64,000 nt of DNA from an uncultured Clostridia bacterium (GCA_948471525.1 CAOKSY010000001.1:62001-126000), one strand, 5' to 3'. Counted from the first letter of the stretch, positions 34,708-44,474 are shown. Notes: generated from the letters alone by a model not told the origin. Numbers and translations: made by a program.

Positions 34708-34802
34708 ATTTACGTAAGTTAGGATTTTTATACATCAATCTAATACTAGAATTGTTGGATAAAAATCTTTATTTACATAATAAATTAAGAAGGAAAATAA
34801 AT

Positions 34803-35888
34803 ATGAACGTATACAAAATTGCCGAATTATTTGATTTTAAAGGAGAAATAATCGATATAGCTGCTTACGGCGAAGGCCACATAAACGACACTTTCCGCGT
34901 AACAATAAAAGACAGCGACGATATGTATATCCTGCAGAGACTAAATACGAACGTATTCAAAAATTTCCGCGGACTGATGGACAACGTGCTTAAAGTCACC
35001 AAAGCATTCGGTAAAATAGTAGAGAAAGAAGGCGGAGACGTGACAAGAGAGTGTATGAATTTGGTATTCACCAAAGACGCTCAACCTTATTACGTCGACG
35101 GAGACGCTTGTTGGAGAGCTTATATATTTATAAAAGACACCGTCGTATACCAAGTAATTGACTCCCCTGAAATATTTAAAAACACAGGCGAGGCTTTCGG
35201 CAAATTTATAGCGCGTCTCGATTCCTTCGACGCCGGTTCTCTGTGCGAAGTAATTCCAAATTTCCACAACACCGTCGACAGATATAAAAAATTCCTCAAG
35301 TCTTTGGAAGAAGATAAAGTGTCGCGCGCAGCAAACGTAAAAGAAGAAATCGATTTTGTAAACGCTCGCAAAGATATGCTCGGCGCTATCGTCGACGCTT
35401 TGGATAAAAAAGAGATACCTTTGAGGGTAACTCACAACGACACTAAAATCAACAACGTCTTGATAGACAAATCTACTGGAAAAGCTATCTGTATAATCGA
35501 CCTGGATACCATTATGCCGGGCAGTCTGCTCTACGACTTCGGAGATTCGATAAGATCGGGTTGCAACACCGCGCTCGAGGACGAAAAGGATCTTTCCAAG
35601 GTGGATTTCAATATAAATCTTTATAAAGCTTACTGCGAAGGATTTCTCCGCGGTATAGGAGACAAAATTACGCGCAAGGAAATCGAGATGCTTCATTTGG
35701 GAGCAATCATCATTACCCTTGAGTGCGGAATAAGATTTCTTACCGACTACCTTGACGGAGACGTATATTTCAAGACCGATTACCCTGAGCACAATCTCGT
35801 AAGATGCCATACTCAGTTCAAACTGGTCAAGCGCATGGAAGAGTGCAGCGACGAGCTGATTAAAATCGCTGAAAATTGCAAAAAATAA
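34803..35888 (+). CDS. nahK: NahK-like N-acetylhexosamine 1-kinase
   Basis: A 361-residue kinase of the aminoglycoside-phosphotransferase fold; the start at 34803 follows aaggaaa. The N lobe has YGEGHINDTFRV. The catalytic loop is VTHNDTKINNVLID and the metal segment IDLDTIMPGSLLYDFGD, both close to bifidobacterial NahK. It phosphorylates N-acetylhexosamine at C1. The next gene is galE, the pairing of the lacto-N-biose/galacto-N-biose pathway, but no phosphorylase or uridylyltransferase lies here. Confidence 0.82.
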   Translation: MNVYKIAELFDFKGEIIDIAAYGEGHINDTFRVTIKDSDDMYILQRLNTNVFKNFRGLMDNVLKVTKAFGKIVEKEGGDVTRECMNLVFTKDAQPYYVDGDACWRAYIFIKDTVVYQVIDSPEIFKNTGEAFGKFIARLDSFDAGSLCEVIPNFHNTVDRYKKFLKSLEEDKVSRAANVKEEIDFVNARKDMLGAIVDALDKKEIPLRVTHNDTKINNVLIDKSTGKAICIIDLDTIMPGSLLYDFGDSIRSGCNTALEDEKDLSKVDFNINLYKAYCEGFLRGIGDKITRKEIEMLHLGAIIITLECGIRFLTDYLDGDVYFKTDYPEHNLVRCHTQFKLVKRMEECSDELIKIAENCKK

Positions 35889-35907
35889 TTATTGGGAGAC
35901 ATATAAA

Positions 35908-36921
35908 ATGAGTGTATTAGTCACAGGAGGCGCAGGTTACATAGGCAGCCATACCGTCATAGAATTGATAGAAAACGGATATGATCCGATCATCGTAGAT
36001 AATCTTTGCAACAGCAAAAAAACCGCTGTAGAGCGCGTGGAAAAAATCGTCGGGAAAAAGATAACTTTTTATCCCTACGACCTTTGCGACATAGATAAAC
36101 TTCGCGAAGTTTTCAAAAAAGAAAAAATTGACGCGTGCATACACTTTGCAGGTCTCAAAGCGGTGGGCGAATCCTGCCAAAAACCTTTGGAGTATTATCA
36201 AAACAACCTTATCAGCACGCTCAATCTCGCTCAGGTGATGAGAGAATTTGGATGTAAAAATCTCGTATTCTCTTCCTCGGCGACAGTATACGGACAGCCG
36301 AAAAGCGTACCGATATTGGAGGACTTCCCTCTCTCGACCACCAATCCTTACGGCGCAACCAAGCTATACATAGAAGGTATACTCAAGGATCTGTACAACG
36401 CAGACAATTCGCTTAATATCGCGCTCTTGAGATACTTCAATCCGATAGGCGCGCACAAGAGCGGTCTTATTGGCGAAGATCCCAACGGAATACCCAACAA
36501 CCTAATGCCGTATATCACTCAAGTCGCCATCGGCAAACTCCAAAAATTGAGCGTATTCGGCGACGACTACCCCACTCACGACGGAACTGGCGTAAGAGAT
36601 TACATACACGTACTTGACTTGGCGCACGGACATATTCTCGCTCTCAAGAAACTCGCTACAAACAGCGGTCTCGTGATCTATAATCTCGGAACGGGCAAGG
36701 GTTACAGCGTGCTGGATATGGTCAACGCCTTCGAGAAAGCAAGCGGAAGAAAAGTGCCGTACGTAATAGCGCCCAGAAGAAGCGGCGATATCGCGGAATG
36801 TTACGCATCCACCGCTCTTGCCAAGGCGGAACTCGGTTTTGAGTGCAAATATACTTTAAAAGATATGTGCGAAGACAGTTGGAGATGGCAAAGCAATAAT
36901 CCCAACGGCTACGGAGACTGA
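35908..36921 (+). CDS. galE: UDP-glucose 4-epimerase
   Basis: A 337-residue short-chain dehydrogenase-type epimerase. NAD-binding VTGGAGYIGSH is at the N terminus, the SSSATVYG and PYGATK motifs carry the catalytic Ser and Tyr-Lys, and the ending WRWQSNNPNGY is typical of GalE. It interconverts UDP-glucose and UDP-galactose, and often the N-acetylated forms. It follows the NahK-like kinase by 19 bases with a gggag site. Confidence 0.95.
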   Translation: MSVLVTGGAGYIGSHTVIELIENGYDPIIVDNLCNSKKTAVERVEKIVGKKITFYPYDLCDIDKLREVFKKEKIDACIHFAGLKAVGESCQKPLEYYQNNLISTLNLAQVMREFGCKNLVFSSSATVYGQPKSVPILEDFPLSTTNPYGATKLYIEGILKDLYNADNSLNIALLRYFNPIGAHKSGLIGEDPNGIPNNLMPYITQVAIGKLQKLSVFGDDYPTHDGTGVRDYIHVLDLAHGHILALKKLATNSGLVIYNLGTGKGYSVLDMVNAFEKASGRKVPYVIAPRRSGDIAECYASTALAKAELGFECKYTLKDMCEDSWRWQSNNPNGYGD

Positions 36922-36927
36922 TAAAAA

Positions 36928-38916
36928 ATGAAACGACCCAAACTAAAGACGCAGTCATTCTCGATAAGAACTCTCAGAGAATGGGGTATACTTGCCGTTG
37001 ACCTTATAACCGTCCTCATATGTTATATGGCGGCGATATTGTTTTCACAAGCGTATTTGTCTCAACAAGGCGTACAGTTGCAGAAAATACTTCTAAGCGC
37101 ATTTTTAGGAGTGCCCTTTATTATAGTCATTTTTGCGTTATCCTTCCTTATATTCAGAGTATTTAAGGTTGTATGGAGATACGCGCGCGGACGCGACTAT
37201 CTGCGCATCGTAGGAGCTTGTTTTGTAGGAACTGTCATATTCGCGATCCTAGATCAGATTTTCGACCTCACCAAAATCGAAGGACTTCCGTCGGGCGGCA
37301 TCGATACAGATCCTTTCAAACAGATTATTTACCCCGCTTACGTAATGTTGGGAGTATTTTCGACGGCTTCGATAATTCTATGCAGGATCATTTACGAATT
37401 CATATATGCAAAACAGCGCGACAAACTGGAGATCACTAAGAGAAAACGTACTATGATCATAGGCGCGGGATATACCGCAAGCGTAATTCTCGAAGAACTT
37501 TCACGTCAAGACAGCATCTATAATCCGATTTGCCTCATCGACGACGATCCGGACAAGCTGGGAAGAATTATCAATGAGATCGAAGTGGTAGGATCTACAA
37601 AAGATATAGCTATCTGCGTACAAAAATACGCTATAGACGCTATCATATTCGCTATACCCTCCCTGGGCGGCGAAACGCGCAAACGCATCCTTACCGACTG
37701 TAACGCAACTAAATGTCAGGTCAAAGTCCTGCCGTTTATGAGCGAAATGATTGAAAATATCAACATCACCAAGCAGATGCGAGATATCAACATCGGCGAC
37801 TTGCTCGGACGTCAGCAAATCACTTTCGACGACGCAGGCGTAGCAAGCTATATATTCGATAAGATCGTTATGGTAACAGGCGGAGGCGGATCTATCGGTT
37901 CGGAACTTTGCAGACAGATAGCAAAGTACAAACCCAGACGTATCGTCATCGTAGACGTATACGAAAACTGCGCTTACAACATTCAGCAGGAACTCTTGAG
38001 AACTTACGGAGCCGATTACGATCTGCACGTAGAGATAGTATCGATCACCGACTACGACAAGATGGACGAGCTGTTTAAGGAATTCAGACCTCAGATCATA
38101 TTCCATGCCGCGGCGCACAAACACGTTCCGCTTATGGAGACGGTACCCGAAGAAGCTGTCAAAAACAACATCTTCGGCACGTATAACGTGGCGCTTCTCG
38201 CAGACAAACACAACGTGCAGAAATTTATTATGATCTCCACCGACAAAGCCGTCAATCCTACGAACGTAATGGGAGCGACGAAGCGCTGCTGCGAAGAGAT
38301 CGTACAGATGATGGCTCAGAAAGGCTCGAAGACCGAATTTGCCGCGGTAAGATTCGGCAACGTGCTCGGAAGCAACGGATCCGTAATACCTCTTTTCAAA
38401 AAACAGATAGAAAACGGCGGACCGGTGACAGTCACCCATCCCGATATAATAAGATACTTTATGACAATCCCAGAGGCGGTCAGTCTTGTATTACAAGCGG
38501 GAACTTTTGCTCACGGCGGCGAAATATTCGTACTAGATATGGGCAAGCAGGTCAAGATCGTTCAACTGGCGGAAAATCTCATCAGACTTATGGGACATAA
38601 GCCCTACGCCGATATAGATATAGTCTTTACCGGACTCAGACCGGGCGAAAAACTGTATGAGGAACTTCTGATGAACGAAGAAGGACTGCAGAAGACCGAC
38701 AACGAAAAAATATTTATCGGTCATCAAATGAAGATAGATATAGAAAACTTCTCTTCCGAGTTGGAAAAAATGCGAAAGATCTGCTTCACAAACGACAAGC
38801 AAGCCGTAGTAGATCAACTAAAGATACTGGTGCCGACGTTTACTCACGATACGGCTTATCTGGAAAAGATAACCAAACAAGCAGAAGCGTATAAAAACGA
38901 AATACTGGCAAAATAA
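36928..38916 (+). CDS. Membrane CapD/WbpM-like nucleotide-sugar 4,6-dehydratase
   Basis: A 662-residue protein. Four membrane helices lie within residues 15-155. A first Rossmann-like domain (IIGAGYTASVILEEL near 172) precedes the catalytic one, which starts with VTGGGGSIGSELCRQI near residue 314 and continues with DVYENCAYNIQQELL, HAAAHKHVPLM, STDKAVNPTNVMGATKR and FGNVLGSNGSV. In this family Met replaces the Tyr of the YxxxK motif. It probably makes UDP-4-keto-6-deoxy-N-acetylhexosamine for surface polysaccharide or glycoprotein sugars. It starts six bases after galE. Confidence 0.9.
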   Translation: MKRPKLKTQSFSIRTLREWGILAVDLITVLICYMAAILFSQAYLSQQGVQLQKILLSAFLGVPFIIVIFALSFLIFRVFKVVWRYARGRDYLRIVGACFVGTVIFAILDQIFDLTKIEGLPSGGIDTDPFKQIIYPAYVMLGVFSTASIILCRIIYEFIYAKQRDKLEITKRKRTMIIGAGYTASVILEELSRQDSIYNPICLIDDDPDKLGRIINEIEVVGSTKDIAICVQKYAIDAIIFAIPSLGGETRKRILTDCNATKCQVKVLPFMSEMIENINITKQMRDINIGDLLGRQQITFDDAGVASYIFDKIVMVTGGGGSIGSELCRQIAKYKPRRIVIVDVYENCAYNIQQELLRTYGADYDLHVEIVSITDYDKMDELFKEFRPQIIFHAAAHKHVPLMETVPEEAVKNNIFGTYNVALLADKHNVQKFIMISTDKAVNPTNVMGATKRCCEEIVQMMAQKGSKTEFAAVRFGNVLGSNGSVIPLFKKQIENGGPVTVTHPDIIRYFMTIPEAVSLVLQAGTFAHGGEIFVLDMGKQVKIVQLAENLIRLMGHKPYADIDIVFTGLRPGEKLYEELLMNEEGLQKTDNEKIFIGHQMKIDIENFSSELEKMRKICFTNDKQAVVDQLKILVPTFTHDTAYLEKITKQAEAYKNEILAK

Positions 38917-38925
38917 TAGCGAATA

Positions 38926-38953
38926 CAAAAAGACGGAGCAAATCCGTCTTTTT
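38926..38953 (+). terminator. Terminator after the CapD-like gene
   Basis: AAAAAGACGGA and TCCGTCTTTTT pair around a GCAAA loop; it works in either direction. Confidence 0.9.
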
Positions 38954-38998
38954 GATTATCTCTATAACTTGCGATATGCGCTTTATTGCTTTATTGCT

Positions 38999-39473
38999 TT
39001 ATTGCTTCTCTATCGCAATCTCCATCTCCTCTTTCGCCGCGCGCTTATCGCGTATCTTTCTTGCCAGATACACTGCGGGAGTATCGAGCAATGACGTGAC
39101 AATGTATATGATATAACTCGATCCGAATATCGACAGTATAGTCTTTGCGTCATAAGTACCCGCAAACGCCAACAGCGTAAAGAGCAATGAATTGATAAGC
39201 TGACTTACGAGCGTAGATCCGTTGTTTCTCAACCAAAGAAATCTCCTCTTACTGCCGAACTTCTTTTCGGTAAAAGCCCACCACTTGTGATACAGCCATA
39301 TGTCGAATATTTGACTTACGGCATAGACGGCAAGCGAAGAGAGTATAACTCTGGGAGTATTGGAAAATATTATTTTTATCGCGCTCATTACACTGGCGTC
39401 CGAAAAGTCTGTACGCAAGCAAAACCGCAGAAAAGATAACTATCATCGATATTATCAATAAAAATTCATTCAT
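38999..39473 (-). pseudogene. Queuosine precursor transporter (YhhQ/QPTR), internal deletion and frameshift
   Basis: The N-terminal helix of the family is read from 39473 (MNEFLLIISMIVIFSAVLLAY, ends ...YRLFG). The rest is in another frame, from DASVMSAIKIIFSNTPR through WLYHKWWAFTEKKFG, WLRNNGSTLVSQLINSLL and SLLDTPAVYLARKI to the end. About 80-90 residues usual between these parts are missing, and the join shifts the frame at about 39405-39425. The product would be lost, so the cell would not take up the queuosine precursor by this route. Sequencing error is unlikely to remove a whole block. Confidence 0.8.
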
Positions 39474-39820
39474 ATTAATCACCTACTCCGAAATCGGCGT
39501 TATTCACCGGTATGTCTACTCTAAAGTCATCCTTATAGATCGCATAAACGTCGCGATCACGTCCTTATCAGGCTTGAGAAGCGCAGTATTCTCGCACGTA
39601 ACGCTTACGCATATCCTTTAGTTTATATCTTTTTATCAAACTGCCCGGGCACTCCCTTTAGTCGAACAGAAAATTGAAATCATCCAAATATCTGACTATA
39701 TCGGCAATATACTATAATTCGCCGTCAATGTCAATTTGTTTACTTCAAAAACATATTTTAGGCGCATTATGTGACTATACAAAATCCGTGATCTCCCTAT
39801 ATAAGAGCTCAAAGCGTTAT
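39474..39820. other. Intergenic region with possible decayed gene
   Basis: On the minus strand upstream of the transporter pseudogene, 39480-39560 reads as an open end (RDVYAIYKDDFRVDIPVNN...) that stops just before its start codon. A different frame further upstream begins after aaaggat (MRKRYVREYC). Together they look like a frameshifted or decayed small gene, with a hairpin-rich stretch before it. No family was recognised. Confidence 0.35.
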
Positions 39821-39858
39821 AAAAAAATGCGCGCGGTCAAGCCGCGCGCATTTTTTTA
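39821..39858 (-). terminator. Terminator of the glycolysis operon
   Basis: AAAAAAATGCGCGCGG and CCGCGCGCATTTTTTT form a very strong stem with a 5-base loop, directly after gpmI. Confidence 0.93.
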
Positions 39859-39871
39859 TGCCATCAAACTA

Positions 39872-41410
39872 TTATCTTTTTATGAGACTTCTGCCCGTCA
39901 TCTCCTTGGGAATTTCCAAGCCCATGATATCGAGCATAGTCGGAGCGATATCGCAAAGTTTGCCGCCGTCTTCGAGCGCCTTTACTCCGTCTGCGCCTAT
40001 CACCGCAAACGGAACGGGATTGGTCGTATGCGCTGTAAACGGAGATCTTGTCTCCGGATCAAACATATAGTCGCAGTTGCCGTGATCGGCAGTGAGGAGC
40101 GCCTGTCCTCCTACAGAAGCGATAGCGTCCAGCACCTTCTTCACGCATTCGTCGGTCACTTTGACCGCCTTCTGAGCCGCCTGCATTACGCCCGTATGTC
40201 CTACCATATCGCAGTTGGCGAAATTAAGTATCATAACGTCATACTTGCCGCTCTTTATGACCTCGCAAGCCTTATCGCATACCTCGTAAGCGCTCATCTC
40301 GGGTTTCATATCAAAAGTAGCTATCTTTGGCGAATCTATGAGAATTCTGTCCTCGTATGGATTTGGAGCTTCTACGCCGCCGTTAAAGAAAAACGTGACG
40401 TGCGCGTACTTCTGCGTCTCCGCGATCCTGAACTGCCTGACGCCTTTGGAGGAAAGATATTCGCCGAGCGTATTTCTATACTGCTCTTTCTTGAAAGCGA
40501 CTTGGAGCTTTCCCTCAAACGTAGCGTCATAGGTGGTAAAGGACACGAAAACGGGAGCAAGAAATCCTTTCTTTCTATTAAATCCCGCGAAATCCTCAAA
40601 AATGAAACTCCTCGAGATCTGTCTAGCTCTGTCCGGGCGGTAATTGAAAAATACAACGCTGTCGCCCTTTTCCACCGTAGCCGTAGGTCTTCCGTCCTCG
40701 AGTATGACTGTCGGTAACATAAACTCGTCCGTAACGCCCCTGTCGTAACTGTTCTGCATAGCCTCGACCGCGTCTGTCTCAAACGCGCCCTCGCCGTCGA
40801 CTATCGCAGCATAAGCCTTCTCTACGCGCTCCCAGATGTTGTCTCTGTCCATAGCGTAAAATCTGCCGCTTATGGTGGCGATCTTGCCGTATCCCAAATC
40901 TTTGAGATGCTCCGCAAGTTGAGCTATAAACGCTTTGCCGCTCTTGGGAGAAACGTCTCTGCCGTCCATAAAACAGTGGATATAAGTCTGCTTTACTCCG
41001 TTGTCCTTTGCCATTTTCACTACTGCGAAAAGATGTTCGAGATGGGAGTGTACTCCGCCGTCGGATACAAGCCCCATGACGTGCAGACCTCTGTCTTTTT
41101 TCTTTGCATTGTCGATCGCGCCGAGCAACGCCGCATTCTCAAAAAAATCGCCGTCCTCTATCGCCTTCGTGATCTTGGGAAGATCTTGGAATATAACTCT
41201 GCCAGCGCCTATATTGAGATGACCGACTTCGCTGTTGCCCATCTGTCCCTCGGGAAGACCGACGGCAAGTCCGCTCGCGCTGAGTTGCGTAGCGGGATTT
41301 TCAGCCAAAATCTTTATCACTTCGGGAGACGTGCTCGGGGATATGGCATTATTTTCTCCGAATTCGTTTATGCCGTATCCGTCCATTATTATCAATCCTG
41401 TAAATTTCAT
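39872..41410 (-). CDS. gpmI: 2,3-bisphosphoglycerate-independent phosphoglycerate mutase
   Basis: A 512-residue two-domain metalloenzyme. MDGYGINEFGENNA carries the first metal ligand Asp; the phosphoserine is in GQMGNSEVGHLNIG. GGVHSHLEH, FMDGRDVSP, NFANCDMVGHTG and LTADHGNCD give the remaining ligands. It converts 3- to 2-phosphoglycerate. Last gene of the pgk-tpiA-gpmI operon, 70 bases after tpiA. Confidence 0.97.
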   Translation of the reverse strand: MKFTGLIIMDGYGINEFGENNAISPSTSPEVIKILAENPATQLSASGLAVGLPEGQMGNSEVGHLNIGAGRVIFQDLPKITKAIEDGDFFENAALLGAIDNAKKKDRGLHVMGLVSDGGVHSHLEHLFAVVKMAKDNGVKQTYIHCFMDGRDVSPKSGKAFIAQLAEHLKDLGYGKIATISGRFYAMDRDNIWERVEKAYAAIVDGEGAFETDAVEAMQNSYDRGVTDEFMLPTVILEDGRPTATVEKGDSVVFFNYRPDRARQISRSFIFEDFAGFNRKKGFLAPVFVSFTTYDATFEGKLQVAFKKEQYRNTLGEYLSSKGVRQFRIAETQKYAHVTFFFNGGVEAPNPYEDRILIDSPKIATFDMKPEMSAYEVCDKACEVIKSGKYDVMILNFANCDMVGHTGVMQAAQKAVKVTDECVKKVLDAIASVGGQALLTADHGNCDYMFDPETRSPFTAHTTNPVPFAVIGADGVKALEDGGKLCDIAPTMLDIMGLEIPKEMTGRSLIKR

Positions 41411-41480
41411 TATTTACCTCTTAATTTCAATAAGGCGAACAATATCTCTACCGTTCGCCCCGTCGTATTTGTCTTATCTA

Positions 41481-42230
41481 TCAGTATTTTACTACCTGTG
41501 AGAAATCTACCGCTTTGAGCGAAGCGCCGCCGATAAGTCCGCCGTCGATCTGCTCCATAGCCATGAGTTCGCTCGCGTTCTTGGGATTCATGCTTCCGCC
41601 GTACTGGATTCTCACCTTCTCCTCAGCGCACTTCTCGCAATAGAGTTTTGCCATCGTATTTCTTATGATAGCGATAGTATCGTTTGCATCCTGAGCGGTA
41701 GCCGTCTTGCCGGTACCGATAGCCCATACGGGTTCGTACGCTATTACGATATTCTCGAGCTGATCTTTGTCGATATCCTTGAACGCCTCCGTGGTCTGTC
41801 TTACAAGCACTTCTTCTACGATACCGCCCTCTCTCTCCTCGAGAGTTTCGCCTACGCATATAATGGGTTTAAGCCCCTTAGCCAAAGCCGCCTTTACTCT
41901 CGCATTGACGGTCTGATCTGTCTCGCCGAAATACTGTCTGCGTTCGCTGTGTCCGATTATTACGTACTCAACGCCGAGTTCTACCAGCATATCCGCGCTG
42001 ATCTCGCCCGTAAACGCTCCTTTCTCCGCCCAGTGAACGTTCTCTGCGCCCAACTTGATGTTGGTGCCTTTGAGAAGTTCGCCCGCGGCAGCGATATTCG
42101 TATAGGGAACGCAAACCACTACTTCCGCCTTAGCGTCTGCAACAAGGGGGATAAGGTCTGTGAGAAGAGCCTTGGTAGCCGCGATCGTATTGTTCATTTT
42201 CCAGTTTCCTGCAATAATAGGTTGTCTCAT
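41481..42230 (-). CDS. tpiA: Triosephosphate isomerase
   Basis: A 249-residue TIM barrel. GNWKMNN (catalytic Asn/Lys), IIGHSERR (His) and VIAYEPVWAIGTGKTA (Glu and the flexible loop) are in place, as is the phosphate-binding end YGGSMNPKNA and GGLIGGASL. It interconverts the two triose phosphates. Middle gene of the operon. Confidence 0.98.
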   Translation of the reverse strand: MRQPIIAGNWKMNNTIAATKALLTDLIPLVADAKAEVVVCVPYTNIAAAGELLKGTNIKLGAENVHWAEKGAFTGEISADMLVELGVEYVIIGHSERRQYFGETDQTVNARVKAALAKGLKPIICVGETLEEREGGIVEEVLVRQTTEAFKDIDKDQLENIVIAYEPVWAIGTGKTATAQDANDTIAIIRNTMAKLYCEKCAEEKVRIQYGGSMNPKNASELMAMEQIDGGLIGGASLKAVDFSQVVKY

Positions 42231-42256
42231 TTTTTATACCTCGGTAAAATTTATTT

Positions 42257-43576
42257 TCAGTCTTTGTCGTTAAGGCAGGCGATACCCGGCAATACTTTGC
42301 CCTCGAAGAGTTCCAAAGAAGCGCCGCCGCCCGTCGAAATGTGCGTCATCTTGTCTGCAAATCCCAACTGCGCTACCGCCGCCGCGCTGTCGCCGCCGCC
42401 GATGATCGTAGTCGCTCCGTCAGCCTCTGCCATAGCCTTTGCCACAGCTACCGTGCCTCCTGCGAGTACGGGATTTTCAAATACGCCCATAGGTCCGTTC
42501 CATATTACGGTCTTTGCGCTCTTGACAGCATTGGCAAAAAGTTCTCTCGACTTCTCGCCGATATCCAATCCCATTCTGTCGGACGGGATAGCCTTTATAT
42601 CGCAAGTAACCGTCTCGATAGGCGCGTCGATCGGATTGGGGAATTCCTTTGCCGTGACGGCGTCTACGGGAAGAAGGATTTGCTTGCCGAGCGACTTGGC
42701 CTTTGCGAGCATCTCTTTGCAGTAATCGAGTTTTTCATCGTCGACCAAAGACGTGCCCACTTCGTTGCCTTGAGCCTTGGAGAAAGTATAGGACATACCG
42801 CCGCCGATGATGAGCGTGTCGCATTTGTTGAGAAGATTGTCGATGACCTTGAGCTTGTCCGCAACCTTAGCGCCGCCGAGCACCGCTACGAAAGGACGTA
42901 CGGGATGCTCGAGACTGTCAGCCATTACGCTGAGTTCCTTCTCGATAAGGAAACCGCATACAGCGTCTTTTACAAATCCGTATTCAACAATGCCCGCAGT
43001 CGAAGCGTGACTTCTGTGAGCCGTACCGAAAGCGTCGTTTACGTAGATATCCGCATACTCGCTCAACGCTTTGCAGAAAGCCTCGTCTCTGCCCTCTTCT
43101 TCCGCGTGGAAGCGCAAATTCTCTAGCAATACGCATTCGCCTTCTTTTAGAGCCGCGACTTTAGCCTTTGCGTCGTCGCCGATGACGTCTTTGGCAAACG
43201 TTACTTTTCCGCCGAGAAGTTGTCCGAGTCTGTCCGCAACGGGCTTGAGCGTCAACTTGACGGGATCGTTTTTCATTGCTTTAGCTATTGCTTCGTCAGT
43301 CGCCGACTGCTGTTCGGATTCTGGCAAAGCCGCGATAGCTTTCTTTTCTTTTTTAGTCAAACCGACTTTTGCGCTGAAAATGCTGTGCGGTTTGCCCATA
43401 TGCGAGCAGAGAATAACTTTTGCCCCCTGCTCCATAAGATACTTAATCGTAGGCAATGCGCCCTGAATGCGGTTTTCGTCCGTGATAACGCCGTCTTTCA
43501 TCGGCACGTTGAAATCCACTCTGACGAGGCACTTTTTGCCTTTTACGTCTACGTCTTTGATTGACTTTTTGTTCAT
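42257..43576 (-). CDS. pgk: Phosphoglycerate kinase
   Basis: A 439-residue kinase. VRVDFNVPMKDG, CSHMGKP, NDAFGTAHRSHAST, LGGAKVADK and the ATP-binding GGGDSAAAV are clear. It is about 40 residues longer than usual because of an insertion after SHMGKP (residues about 63-110, rich in Lys and Ala), a form known from some Clostridia. It makes ATP from 1,3-bisphosphoglycerate. First gene of the operon; no gapA precedes it here. Confidence 0.97.
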   Translation of the reverse strand: MNKKSIKDVDVKGKKCLVRVDFNVPMKDGVITDENRIQGALPTIKYLMEQGAKVILCSHMGKPHSIFSAKVGLTKKEKKAIAALPESEQQSATDEAIAKAMKNDPVKLTLKPVADRLGQLLGGKVTFAKDVIGDDAKAKVAALKEGECVLLENLRFHAEEEGRDEAFCKALSEYADIYVNDAFGTAHRSHASTAGIVEYGFVKDAVCGFLIEKELSVMADSLEHPVRPFVAVLGGAKVADKLKVIDNLLNKCDTLIIGGGMSYTFSKAQGNEVGTSLVDDEKLDYCKEMLAKAKSLGKQILLPVDAVTAKEFPNPIDAPIETVTCDIKAIPSDRMGLDIGEKSRELFANAVKSAKTVIWNGPMGVFENPVLAGGTVAVAKAMAEADGATTIIGGGDSAAAVAQLGFADKMTHISTGGGASLELFEGKVLPGIACLNDKD

Positions 43577-43613
43577 ATTAAGTCTCCTTAATCAAATAAA
43601 ATTTTACTTTGTT

Positions 43614-43643
43614 ATTATATCACCGCGCGGTGTTTTTTGTAAA
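43614..43643 (-). promoter_or_regulatory. Promoter of pgk operon with central palindrome
   Basis: On the minus strand TTTACA (43643-43638), 18 bases, TATAAT (43619-43614). The spacer contains the perfect 12-base palindrome CACCGCGCGGTG (43621-43632), a strong candidate operator for a repressor of central glycolysis. Confidence 0.75.
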
Positions 43644-43655
43644 CAATATAAATAC

Positions 43656-44474
43656 CTATTTGTCAAGATTGTGACAAACTTCGTCCCTTTCTCCTTCGAT
43701 ATCGCCGTTATTGCGCATATCAGAAGCCGTCTGCGCATTATCCGTATCGTTGTCTCTGACCGATATCTCGGGCTGCGCCTGTTCGGAAACTGTACTTGAG
43801 CTCTCTTTTTCCGACGCGCGCAGATTGAGAAGCGCGCAATCCAATCTTCTCAAATGAGACCTGTCGGAATTGCATACGGCGATGAATTCTCCGTTGTATT
43901 CTTCTATATGCATTTGCGCGCCGCATCCCGGTATATCGCAAGCCGATCTGATATTGAGATCGTAAAAAGTATCTCCCGAAAGCATTACCGGCGGCTTGCC
44001 GTAGCTGATCTTTTTTACGGCGAAATCGCTCTTGCACATCGCAAGTACCATTCTCATTCTGTAGCCGTAATCTATCGCAAAAGCCGCCGAAGTAAAACAG
44101 AGCAAAAATACGAAGAGTATCAACGCGACTCTCAACGAATCGTTGAACTTCAATCTGCCTATCAGATATATCAGCGCTACGCAAACTATCACTCCGACTA
44201 TGGACGCGGCAAAGGCGGCGACGGTCTTTTTTTTCATCGCGCTTTTGCTTGCGCGCGGCACGGCGTCGACCTCGCCCATATCCATATCGCGGATATCTTT
44301 GACGTCCTCAGACTGTAACGACGATTTGGAAAGTATATAAAGCCTTTCTCTCTCTTTCGCCTGGCGTCGCTCGAAGAAAGACATCCTCTTATTTTCGCTT
44401 ATCAACTGCGCGCCGCATTTCTCGCAAAACGTCGCGCCCTCTTTATTCTCGAATTGACAGTTTGGACATTTCAT
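43656..44474 (-). CDS. Zinc-ribbon membrane protein of unknown function
   Basis: A 272-residue protein. A zinc ribbon (MKCPNCQFENK and FCEKCGAQ) fills residues 1-25; two membrane helices lie at about 85-106 and 116-135. A later domain with CDIPGCGAQMHIEEY, possibly a second metal or strand-rich fold, and a long acidic tail follow. Such zinc-ribbon membrane proteins are common and mostly unstudied in Bacillota. Its start overlaps the stop of the gene upstream (atga), so the two form one unit. Confidence 0.8.
   Translation of the reverse strand: MKCPNCQFENKEGATFCEKCGAQLISENKRMSFFERRQAKERERLYILSKSSLQSEDVKDIRDMDMGEVDAVPRASKSAMKKKTVAAFAASIVGVIVCVALIYLIGRLKFNDSLRVALILFVFLLCFTSAAFAIDYGYRMRMVLAMCKSDFAVKKISYGKPPVMLSGDTFYDLNIRSACDIPGCGAQMHIEEYNGEFIAVCNSDRSHLRRLDCALLNLRASEKESSSTVSEQAQPEISVRDNDTDNAQTASDMRNNGDIEGERDEVCHNLDK

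Noticed and set aside
39560..39680. preQ1 riboswitch upstream of the transporter pseudogene
   Set aside because: An A-rich tail and a small GC stem recall preQ1-I, but the conserved loop and pseudoknot bases do not match.
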